Source: Saccharicrinis sp963677655 (lineage in GTDB: Bacteria; Bacteroidota; Bacteroidia; Bacteroidales; Marinilabiliaceae). From it: a stretch of 64,000 nt of DNA. This document shows, piece after piece, positions 34,981 to 43,000 of the stretch (positions within the stretch are counted from its first letter, which is position 1; each line of letters opens with the position of its first letter). Under the pieces are notes generated by a model. It did no database searches and was not told the origin of the DNA. It saw nothing but the letters and a program-made list of their open reading frames with translations. A program made the translations under genes and the position numbers. Location: NCBI GenBank assembly GCA_963677655.1, contig OY782088.1; one strand, written 5' to 3'.

Positions 34981-35643
34981 ATGAAATATAAATGGCTTAA
35001 TAAAAATCATAATCAAAAATTAATCATCTTTTTTAATGGATGGGGGTGTGACGAAATACCTTTAAATCATTTAGATTTTGAAGAAAATGATGTGCTGATG
35101 TGCTATGATTATACAATTTTAGAACTGGATAGCAATACAATTACAGAGATCAAAAATTATGCTTCTTATTCTATAGTTGCATGGTCATTTGGAGTTTGGG
35201 TTGGACAATATATTTGCAACCAACATCAATTGAATCCTCAATATTCAGTTGCCATAAACGGAACATCAAAACCTGTTGATGCAAAACTTGGCATACCCGA
35301 AGCCATTGTTTTTGGTACTTTAAACAACCTGACAGAACGCAATTTGATGAAATTTCAAAGACGCATGCTTGGTGGTGGTGAAGCATGGAAATCTTTTGAA
35401 AACAATAAACCACAAAGAGATTTCTCAGAGCAAAAGTATGAATTGAAATCTCTGACAGAACATTTCATGCTTGATCTTTCTGATAATATAATATACAACA
35501 AGGCCATTATTGGAAATGAGGATTTAATATTTAATCCAGATAACCAAAGAGCTTATTGGAAAGATAAAGTAAAAATCAACGAGATAAGCGCACCTCACTT
35601 TTGCTTTTATAATTATAACACCTGGAATGAAATTCTTTTATAG
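34981..35643 (+). CDS. bioG: Pimeloyl-ACP methyl ester esterase BioG (DUF452)
   Basis: The 220-residue alpha/beta hydrolase has an early FFNGWGCDE block, the nucleophile elbow VAWSFGVW (Ser69) and a late His206 in SAPHFCFY, the layout of the DUF452/BioG family. It hydrolyses the methyl ester of pimeloyl-ACP, ending the BioC-started detour through fatty acid synthesis. It replaces BioH here. Its position between bioF and bioC supports the call. Confidence 0.88.
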   Translation: MKYKWLNKNHNQKLIIFFNGWGCDEIPLNHLDFEENDVLMCYDYTILELDSNTITEIKNYASYSIVAWSFGVWVGQYICNQHQLNPQYSVAINGTSKPVDAKLGIPEAIVFGTLNNLTERNLMKFQRRMLGGGEAWKSFENNKPQRDFSEQKYELKSLTEHFMLDLSDNIIYNKAIIGNEDLIFNPDNQRAYWKDKVKINEISAPHFCFYNYNTWNEILL

Positions 35644-35664
35644 AGATATAAAACCAACAACGAA

Positions 35665-36447
35665 ATGAATGACATTGCAATAAAACAAACTATCGATAAA
35701 ACACTTCTGCAAAAGCGATTTTGTCAGGCTACCTCTACTTATGATCAACATGCCTTGGTACAACAAAATATGGCAAAAAAGTTGGTTTCGATGGCGTTAA
35801 ATATATTACCAAAGCAACAGGAAACTGCATTAGAATTGGGCTGTGGAACAGGATTGCTAACCAAAGAAATTCACAAACATTTTTCTTATAAAAAATACAC
35901 TGCCAACGATTTAGTCTGTAAAGTTGAGAATAAGATAAAAAACATTATCGCATCAAAACAAAATTGTCAATTCCAATTTATACAGGGTGACGCAGAGCAT
36001 ATAACCATTGAAGACAAACAAGACGTTATTTGGTCAGGAGCTACCATTCAATGGATTCAGGATTTGGAGGCTTTCTTTTTTAAGATATCTCAAACCTTAA
36101 AACCGGGTGGTTACTTTATTCTATCGTCATTTGATACAGATAACTTTAAAGAAATAAAGACATTAACAGGTAAAGGCATTGAATATCTTTCAATGCAAGA
36201 AGTAATATTAAAAGCAAGTAGATTTTTTACGATTAAGGATCAACTTTCCTGGTATGAAAAGCTATATTTTAATAGTCCTTTAAATGTATTAAAACATATG
36301 CGTTTAACCGGTGTTAATGCAATATCATCTACAAGATGGAATAAATCAGACCTGGAAAACTTTACTAATGGATATCAGATTTACAAAACAAATAAAGGAT
36401 TTCCATTGACATACAATCCCTTTATACTCATTCTTCAAAAACAATAA
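35665..36447 (+). CDS. bioC: Malonyl-ACP O-methyltransferase BioC
   Basis: The 260-residue class I methyltransferase has KRFCQATSTYDQHALVQQNMA, typical of BioC N-termini, then ALELGCGTGLLTKEI (SAM site), FIQGDAEHI, WSGATIQWIQDLEAFF and LKPGGYFILSSF. It masks the free carboxyl of malonyl-ACP as a methyl ester to start pimelate synthesis. Confidence 0.92.
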   Translation: MNDIAIKQTIDKTLLQKRFCQATSTYDQHALVQQNMAKKLVSMALNILPKQQETALELGCGTGLLTKEIHKHFSYKKYTANDLVCKVENKIKNIIASKQNCQFQFIQGDAEHITIEDKQDVIWSGATIQWIQDLEAFFFKISQTLKPGGYFILSSFDTDNFKEIKTLTGKGIEYLSMQEVILKASRFFTIKDQLSWYEKLYFNSPLNVLKHMRLTGVNAISSTRWNKSDLENFTNGYQIYKTNKGFPLTYNPFILILQKQ

Positions 36448-36451
36448 TATT

Positions 36452-37141
36452 ATGTCAACATATTTTATAACTGCCATTGACACAGATGCAGGAAAATCTA
36501 TAATTACAGGACTAATTGCTAAAACACTAATGCAAAGAGGCGAAAATGTAATTACGATGAAAATGGCACAAACAGGTTGCATTGAATATTCAGAAGACAT
36601 TGAAACACATCGAAAAATCATGGGTATTCCAATGCTCCCAATTGATAAAAAGGGAGAAACCTGTCCTTACTTATTTAAATTTCCGGCATCACCTCACCTT
36701 TCTGCAGCCATGCAGTGCGAAAGAATTGATGAAGACAGAATTATCCAGGCAGTTAAAGAAATTGAGATGCAGTATGAAACTGTTCTATTGGAAGGAGTTG
36801 GCGGATTGATGGTTCCCTTAAACGAAGATTCTATGGTTGTAGACTTTATTCAGCAAAATGATTTCCCTGTTATTCTGGTAACTTCCGGCAAATTAGGATC
36901 TATAAATCACACGCTATTATCTTTGGAAGTAATGCAAAAAAGAGGCATTGATGTATATGGTGTGGTTTATAATCATTATCCGGTTACTGAACCTGAAATT
37001 ACTGAAGACTCTGCAAAAACAATTAAAAGCTATTTGATAAAATATTATCCAAAGGCATTGTGGATGGAAGTACCTTATATAGAATTTGAGAACAGTAATG
37101 TTAAACTTGATATATCAGATGAGTGGTTTGGAAAAGGTTAA
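36452..37141 (+). CDS. bioD: Dethiobiotin synthetase
   Basis: The 229-residue P-loop enzyme has an N-terminal ITAIDTDAGKSIITG (Lys15); the usual GTDTxVGKT is varied at two positions (AIDTDAGKS). It continues with KMAQTGC, PYLFKFPASPHLSA and LLEGVGGLMVPL. It closes the ureido ring of DAPA with CO2 and ATP. It is last in the operon; no clear terminator follows, only the repeat-rich island. Confidence 0.93.
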   Translation: MSTYFITAIDTDAGKSIITGLIAKTLMQRGENVITMKMAQTGCIEYSEDIETHRKIMGIPMLPIDKKGETCPYLFKFPASPHLSAAMQCERIDEDRIIQAVKEIEMQYETVLLEGVGGLMVPLNEDSMVVDFIQQNDFPVILVTSGKLGSINHTLLSLEVMQKRGIDVYGVVYNHYPVTEPEITEDSAKTIKSYLIKYYPKALWMEVPYIEFENSNVKLDISDEWFGKG

Positions 37142-37405
37142 AGGTAGAAAGGTTAAGGGTTAAAGGGTATCTTGAATTATGATTTTAAGATGTGGTGATG
37201 TGGTAATTACTCAAATCAACTACTAACGATTAAACTTTGAACGGAAATCCAACATCTTTATGTTCATTGAGCCTTACAGCCTCGGTGGTAATTTATAATA
37301 CGTTATAAAAACACCCCCAAGTCTCAAAGAGCACTAAGTGCCTCCAAGTACTTTGCTGTATATCATAATGAAATATGTTAATCAAGTGTTGGATTTATCG
37401 TTTTC
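37142..37405. other. Gene-free stretch after bioD
   Basis: Purine-rich low-complexity sequence follows bioD (AGGTTAAGGGTTAAAGG). I see no ORF, RNA gene or clear terminator here. Confidence 0.5.
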
Positions 37406-37454
37406 AAAAGGCTGAAAGCCTTATATCTCACAACTTGAGGCATCGCCCTCTAGT
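37406..37454. repeat. REP/BIME-like repeat, copy B
   Basis: AAAAGGCTGAAAGCCTTATA followed by ACTTGAGGCATCGCCCTC, a half-element of the same family as copy A. Confidence 0.65.
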
Positions 37455-37502
37455 GTTCGAAAAGGGGTTTTATGTTAATAAAGTGCTGTAAGTTATGGGA
37501 AT

Positions 37503-37559
37503 CAGCTCTCCTCCTTTCAAAGGAGTAGTACCTTGACGCAGGAAAGGGGAGGTGGTTTT
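37503..37559. repeat. 57-bp inverted repeat, left end of the DUF559 element
   Basis: Begins CAGCTCTCCTCCTT and ends GGGAGGTGGTTTT. The same two blocks occur in reverse complement at 38817-38873 at the same 57-bp spacing, with further matches between. Each end also contains its own small hairpin (CTCCTT/AAGGAG). Confidence 0.75.
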
Positions 37560-37765
37560 TAACCTTTTGTGTATCTTAGTTTATCTTTAAACCAAATAAT
37601 AATGAATAGTAATCGACCTGAACTAAACAAAAAGAGAAAATCTTTAAGAAACAACTCTGCTCCAGCGGAATGTGAACTTTGGAATTATTTAAAAGGTAAA
37701 AGAAGGATCAGAAACAATATTTGGGTATGAACAAAAAAAGAGTTTTTTTGCTGTTAAATAGAAAA

Positions 37766-37849
37766 AAGGCTGAAAGCCCATAACATCACAACAAGGTGGC
37801 AACGCCCCTTGTTTTTGTGATCAGGAAAATATCAGGCTGAAAGTCTGTA
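37766..37849. repeat. REP/BIME-like repeat, copy C, downstream of the RAYT remnant
   Basis: AAGGCTGAAAGCC, then a hairpin around AACAAGG and CCTTGTT, then CAGGCTGAAAGTCTG. It is inverted relative to copy D on the other side of the transposase remnant. Confidence 0.7.
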
Positions 37850-37856
37850 ACTATCT

Positions 37857-38302
37857 TCAATAATATTTTGGATTATATTCCAGACTATACTCTTTAAAAA
37901 ACATCTCAACCTCTTCTTGGTAAGACAGTTTTTTATAATGTTCTATCTGGTTTGCGATATATCTTTTTACTACTTCCACCTTAGAACTACTTACGGAAAA
38001 TACACCATAACCTGTTTGCCATGTAAACTTAGAACAAGATGGAATATTATCCTTAACCCATTTTGAAGATTCCTTTTTAATGTCTTCAATGATTTTAGAT
38101 AATGCATAGTTCTTTGACATTCTAAAAAGGATATGTACATGATCTTCATCACAATTAGATACAATACAAGAAGAATTGTGATCCTTTAAGATCCCTGTAA
38201 TAAAAGCATGAAGTTTTACCTCCCAATCTGAAGATATAAAGAGTATCTTTCTTTAGTACCAAACGTAAGATGGATATATAGCTGAGATAATGATTGTCCC
38301 AT
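37857..38302 (-). pseudogene. RAYT/IS200-like Y1 transposase, single-base frameshift
   Basis: The N-terminus starts at an ATG at 38302 (MGQSLSQLYIHLTFGTKERY). The frame then breaks in a T-run on the minus strand near 38238-38241; adding one T restores FISSDWEVKLHAF and the rest. The C-terminal part keeps the HUH motif DEDHVHILF, KESSKWVKD, WQTGYGVFSV and the Tyr helix YIANQIEHY. It belongs to the single-strand transposases linked to REP palindromes. The longest intact part is 37857-38120. Repeats of the REP/BIME-like family flank it on both sides. Confidence 0.8.
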
Positions 38303-38351
38303 AGTTTGTATATTTTGATTTTGTAGATTAAATGTAGTAAAAATGTTTCAA

Positions 38352-38429
38352 ACTTTCAGCCTGAACTTACAGTGTGTATATGTACTTGGGACGATGTCCC
38401 AAGTTTTGATGTATGAGGCTTTCAGCCTA
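38352..38429. repeat. REP/BIME-like repeat, copy D, upstream of the RAYT remnant
   Basis: CTTTCAGCCTG, a hairpin CTTGGGACGATGTCCCAAG, then GAGGCTTTCAGCC. Confidence 0.7.
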
Positions 38430-38816
38430 AAAACAAAGAAATTTTATCGACAGTTCAGTGATGTTGTAGATGTACAAGTATTTTCTATTCATGTTAACAA
38501 AATTTAATGCTTAATTAAAACAACATTTAGACCCAGATTTTATACTTGATCCAAAAAGAATTTGTAATCTAAAGTTTAGAAGGCAGCATTCTATTTATAA
38601 CTATATCCTTGATTTTTATTGTCCTCAAATCAAATTGGCAATAGAATTAGATGGTGAATATCATGTTTACAATGAAGAATATGATATATTGAGGGATAAG
38701 AAACTAAATATATTGTATTACAACGCTTCGATATGAGAATCTTATGATATTTGAACATCCCAATGTTATCATTGAAGATGTTCAAGAATTTCATAAAAAT
38801 TGGTGTAAAAGTGTCT

Positions 38817-38873
38817 AAAACCACCTCCCGATTCGTACCTCACCGTACTCCTCCTTGGTAAGGAGGAGAGCTG
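38817..38873. repeat. 57-bp inverted repeat, right end of the DUF559 element
   Basis: Begins AAAACCACCTCCC and ends AAGGAGGAGAGCTG, the reverse complement of blocks in 37503-37559. Similarity continues outward (TTACAGC here, GCTGTAA on the left). Confidence 0.75.
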
Positions 38874-38925
38874 ACTTACAGCTTTCAAGTTATTGTAGTT
38901 GAGATTATATACATCTTTTCGAATA

Positions 38926-38983
38926 CAAGAGGGCATCACCCCAAGATCTTGAACGTAATTCCCATTCAGGCTGACAGTCTGAT
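38926..38983. repeat. REP/BIME-like repeat, copy E
   Basis: AGAGGGCATCACCCCAAG followed by CAGGCTGACAGTCTG, a more diverged half-element. Confidence 0.55.
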
Positions 38984-38998
38984 GTATTAACCATAAGT

Positions 38999-39079
38999 TT
39001 AGACTTACAGTCAGATATTTACGTGGTATCTATTACAAGGGACGATACCCCTTGTTGTGATTTTACAGGCTTTCAGCCA
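38999..39079. repeat. REP/BIME-like repeat, copy F
   Basis: Begins TTAGACTTACAGTC, has a hairpin ACAAGGGACGATACCCCTTGT and ends ACAGGCTTTCAGCC. Confidence 0.65.
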
Positions 39080-39131
39080 TTTAAAACATTACTATAAACT
39101 TAAATCTGAACTCTGTATCTATCCCAAAAAA

Positions 39132-39491
39132 TCACTTCTTTTTTTGAACTTCTATTTCCACATCAATAACCCCATCTCTTATTCCATCTAAAGCCTTCAT
39201 AGCACTTTTTGATAAATCAATAATTCGCACTTTAGAGAAAGGTCCCCTGTCGTTTATTCGTACTACAACACACTTGTTATTTTTTAGATTAGTAACTTTA
39301 ACTAAAGTTCCAAAAGGTAAGGTTTTATGCGCTGCTGTTTTTAAGTGATGCTTGTAAACTTCTCCACTTGCAGTTTTTCTACCTTCAAACTTATCGGCAT
39401 AGTATGAAGCCTTACCTTTCTCTATTTTCTTACCATCTGCTGAAACTAATATGGTAAATGCTAATAACAATAAAGTGACAGATTTTCTCAT
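39132..39491 (-). CDS. RlpA-like double-psi beta-barrel protein
   Basis: The 119-residue protein has a signal peptide (LLLLAFTILVSADG) and an RlpA-like barrel: GKASYYADKFEGRKTASGE, AAHKTLPFGTLVKVTN, VVVRINDRGPF and IIDLSKSAMKAL with the conserved Asp residues. RlpA proteins bind or cleave peptidoglycan strands lacking stem peptides at division sites. No SPOR domain is present, so this is the minimal form. It is 16 nt downstream of the next minus-strand gene. Confidence 0.9.
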   Translation of the reverse strand: MRKSVTLLLLAFTILVSADGKKIEKGKASYYADKFEGRKTASGEVYKHHLKTAAHKTLPFGTLVKVTNLKNNKCVVVRINDRGPFSKVRIIDLSKSAMKALDGIRDGVIDVEIEVQKKK

Positions 39492-39507
39492 AAACCGAAA
39501 TTAGATA

Positions 39508-40005
39508 TTATATCTTAATTAACTCTCCATCCTTACCTATCAAATAAAATACATAAAATGGAACTAACTCTCTTGTTCCTGGTTCAAGTCGATATTTCTG
39601 ATGTTTATATATCACTTTATTATCAGTCTTGATACGCTGAAGAAAATGTAATTTCTCCCTATCTTTCACTTTATAAGAATTTGATTTAACCAACAATGTT
39701 ACAAATTCATATGATAAACCTTTTGATACAAAACCATACCCTTTAATATCCTCAGGCTTATAGATTTTAAACTTCTTTTTACCCAAAGCTTTAAAAGGTA
39801 CTTCTGTAAAAAGCATCTCACTATTGAAATCACCTAAAAACACACTTCCTGAACTCAAACTGAATTTATACAGATTAATCAATCCTTTAACTGTATCATT
39901 TTCATTTGTAATAATATACCCTTCAACTTTTTTTGCATTGGCATCTATTGCACCAACTGTTAATAAACCAAGAGTCAATAAAGTAATATAAAATAAAGTC
40001 TTCAT
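39508..40005 (-). CDS. Secreted hypothetical protein
   Basis: The 165-residue protein has a signal peptide (LFYITLLTLGLLTVGAIDANA) and a mainly beta-strand body (VEGYIITNENDTVKGLINLY; IKGYGFVSKGLSYEFVTLLVKS). The opening resembles a Bacteroidota periplasmic family in which a short strand-rich domain describes a property being set, but I cannot assign it. Likely co-transcribed with the RlpA-like gene. Confidence 0.65.
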   Translation of the reverse strand: MKTLFYITLLTLGLLTVGAIDANAKKVEGYIITNENDTVKGLINLYKFSLSSGSVFLGDFNSEMLFTEVPFKALGKKKFKIYKPEDIKGYGFVSKGLSYEFVTLLVKSNSYKVKDREKLHFLQRIKTDNKVIYKHQKYRLEPGTRELVPFYVFYLIGKDGELIKI

Positions 40006-40017
40006 ATGCTAAAAAAA

Positions 40018-40052
40018 TTACGCCTGACTTAATGATTATAAGTCAGGCGTAA
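40018..40052 (-). terminator. Terminator after the alpha-2-macroglobulin gene
   Basis: A perfect 14-bp stem (TTACGCCTGACTTA with TAAGTCAGGCGTAA) around a 7-nt loop. On the minus strand it is followed by a T-run. Confidence 0.92.
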
Positions 40053-40081
40053 AATTATAATTATTTCTAATCTTTGTGCAA

Positions 40082-43000
40082 TTATTCTTCACTTACTACT
40101 TCAACCCATTTTCCAGCTCTTCGCCCCGTTATTTGATTATTATACATTGCTTCAGAAGACACTGATGACATATAGAATCTTCCCTGATAACTTGCATTTA
40201 GTAACACAATAAATGTTTTACTCTTTCCTCTGGCTAAATCAAAGTATGAATATACTCTATCATCTCTAATATCTTTATAATCTGGCATATCAATTTCATA
40301 AGGAGAATTCACCTCCTCCATTCTTGTATTACGAATTTCCCAACCAGAAGGGAATATCTGAGTTAAAGCCATATCTGTATATGATGAAAGTTGTCCCGGA
40401 TGACTTACTGTTACTACTGCCATAAAATCAGTTCCCTGAGTTATTTGCTCCACATCAACAGGCTCTCTGTTTAACAGAGTGTATTTTACACTTAACTTTA
40501 GGTTTGAACTTTCGTTCACTGTATCTCCTTTAAATGGAATTCCTTCTAAAATTAATCTTGCAAATAATACTCCTTCTGCATTATTTTTAACCTTAACTTC
40601 TCCTGAATTCTTTATTTTTAAATTCAACTCTTCCTGATAAACAGGCTTGCCAGATGTTATTTTTTCTCCATTTAACACACATGATAACTTTGAGCTCCCT
40701 GTATTTTGAGCCAATTGACTTAAAGCAATCAAAGAATAAGCTGTTGTTTGAGTACTCAACCAACTTTGACCGCTTAATTTTTCTGCTACTTCTTTCATCA
40801 ATGGAGCTGCCTTATCTAAATTGCCAAGTAAAGATAAAGTCTCCAATATCATTGCCTGATCACGAGTTACTGATCCGTATGAATAATACTTTTGTTTCTC
40901 TGTAATTTGTACACTCGTAGTTGCGATTAAGTCATTCGCAACTTCTTTTTGACCTGTTAATGCATAAGCTGCAGCCAATCTCCATCGAGCCTGAGTTGAC
41001 AAGGTTGAGATATGCCTCATCCTGTTCATAGCACTTTTATCCGGAGAGCCAGCAAGAGCCAGTGTATACAAACGATAAGCCTGGTTTAAATCCCTGTAAT
41101 GACCAAAGTTTTCTGGGGTCCAACTACCTGAGTGACGTTTTTGATACTGAATCCATTTTGTTTTAAAGTTCAACGGAAGATTATAACCTTTTTTCTCAGC
41201 TTCCAATAAAAAATGTCCTGCATAAGAAGTCCCCCAATCATTGGCATCTGAATTACCAGGCCAATAACTTAAACCACCGTCATTAGTAATAAAAGTTGAC
41301 AAACGACTAATACCTGCTTTTATATTTTTTTCAATAGTAGCTTTAGTTTCCTCATTCAATTCCATTACATTCTCCAGATATAATTGAGGGAAAACAGAAC
41401 TGGTTGTTTGCTCCACACAACCATGAGGATATTGAAGTAAATACTTTAATCTTCGTCCAAAATCAACAGGAGGAATGGATGATAACTCAACCACAACTTT
41501 ATTGGTTCCTTCCATTCCAAATAATTCATATGGGATAGTTTCTGTTTCTCCTGCTTGAATCACTTTACTTATCGAACTTATTCTTGAAGGATTAGGATTT
41601 CGAACCTGTATCTCTATTTCATCTTCAGCTCTTTCCGATCCTGATTTTGCAATCACTTTTAACTTTCCTATTCCTAATTTTTCAGGAATCTGAATTTCAA
41701 ACGGTATCACCTGATCTCCTGTTTGATTAAAAGTAATTTGTTTCGACTTATTGCCTTCTACTTTTAAGAGATCATTGGTTTCGACAGATAACTCAACATT
41801 TTTAATGTTATCGCTCATGGCAAAAACTGTAACGGGAAGTTTCACCTTTTCTCCAGGGCCCAATACACGAGGGAGTGTAGCTAAAACCATTAACGGCTTT
41901 TTAACCGGAGTTGCTTTTTCTGCATTTCCATACATGCGATCATTACGGGCTACAACCATAGTGCGCACAGAACCGATATACTGAGGCATCTTAAACTCAT
42001 GAGTTTTAGAATCTCCTTTTCCTAAGGTAAATGGCCCCAATACTTTTACTACAGGTTTAAAACGATTGGCACTAGGATCCTTTTGTTTATTCATAATTTC
42101 ACCATCTCCACCAATACTAAATACCTTTTCTATTTGTCCACCATAAGCTCCAATTACCTGATTATAAATATCCCATGTCCTAACACCTAAAGCCTCTCTT
42201 GCATAAAAGTGATTCCATGGCTGTGGTGTTTTAAAGCGAGTTAAATCCAAAAGCCCTTCTTCTACAACAGACAATGTATAAGTCATTGGCTTACCATCTT
42301 CTTCACTTACCTTAATTTTCACCATTTGCTCTGGAACCAAAGATTCCGGCATATCAATCACAGGTTTCAAATGTGTTTCTGCATCTTCAACCAATAATGG
42401 AGTAATACCATACATACGAATAGGTAAATTATTGGCAGTTTGAGCATGAGGCTGTAATAATGTAACATGAACAAAAATATTTGGAGTCATCTCTTTGGTA
42501 ATCTCAAACTGAAATGAAGTATACTCCTTTTGTGTTTTTGCCCAATATTCTTTAATTACTTTAGTTCCGTTTTCAATGGTCACTAAAGCTCTGCCACCCT
42601 CAGATGAAGCAAAGTTAACCTGAGCTGTTTCTCCAACATTATATTTATCCTTTTCTGTAGATAATGTTAACATTGATGCTGCTTCCGGATTATCACCAAC
42701 AGGTTTAGCTGCATATCCGGGCCAATCAACATATACTGTTTTACCACATATATGACCACTTGATTTATCGATAACACGAACTAAATATCTACCCCAGTCA
42801 GGGTACTTAATTTCCATATCAAAACTTCCAATTCCATTTGATGTACTAAAAGTTCCACGACTTATAATCTGTTGCGAAGATGATGATATATAACGAGCCA
42901 GGTTATCTTCGCCAGATTCCCACCACCAACGCCAGCTCACTTTATAAGTGATGTATTCCAAGTTGCTTTTTGAAACAGGATTTCCATCAGAATCAACAGT

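Larger units (their letters stand above)
37602..38818 (+). pseudogene. DUF559 (Vsr-like endonuclease) gene, split and frameshifted
   Basis: The N-terminal part (37602-37730) encodes KRKSLRNNSAPAECELWNYLKGKRR before a stop. The C-terminal part (about 38569-38818) encodes LKFRRQHSIYNYILDFYCPQ, then IKLAIELDGEYHV with the conserved Glu/Asp of the nuclease core. Joined near residue 39 they give a plausible DUF559 protein. A second lesion near 38715, best explained by loss of two bases, breaks the frame between RDKKLNIL and TLRYENLMIFEHPN. Two unrelated remnants is the less likely alternative. Confidence 0.65.
37503..38873. mobile_element. Candidate DUF559-bearing mobile element with 57-bp inverted ends, interrupted
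   Basis: A broken DUF559 (Vsr-like endonuclease fold) gene lies between imperfect 57-bp inverted repeats. The stop codon of the gene overlaps the right repeat, so gene and repeats appear to form one unit. About 850 bp in the middle (roughly 37719-38568) is a second insertion with a RAYT-like transposase and palindromic repeats. That this unit moves or moved is inference. Confidence 0.5.

Noticed and set aside
37503..37559. Simple terminator after bioD
   Set aside because: The segment does contain a small hairpin but lies 360 nt past bioD, lacks a T-run directly after the hairpin, and is matched over its full length by an inverted copy at 38817.
38630..38824. Minus-strand ORF of 64 codons in the island
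   Set aside because: It is antisense to the recognisable DUF559 C-terminal sequence.
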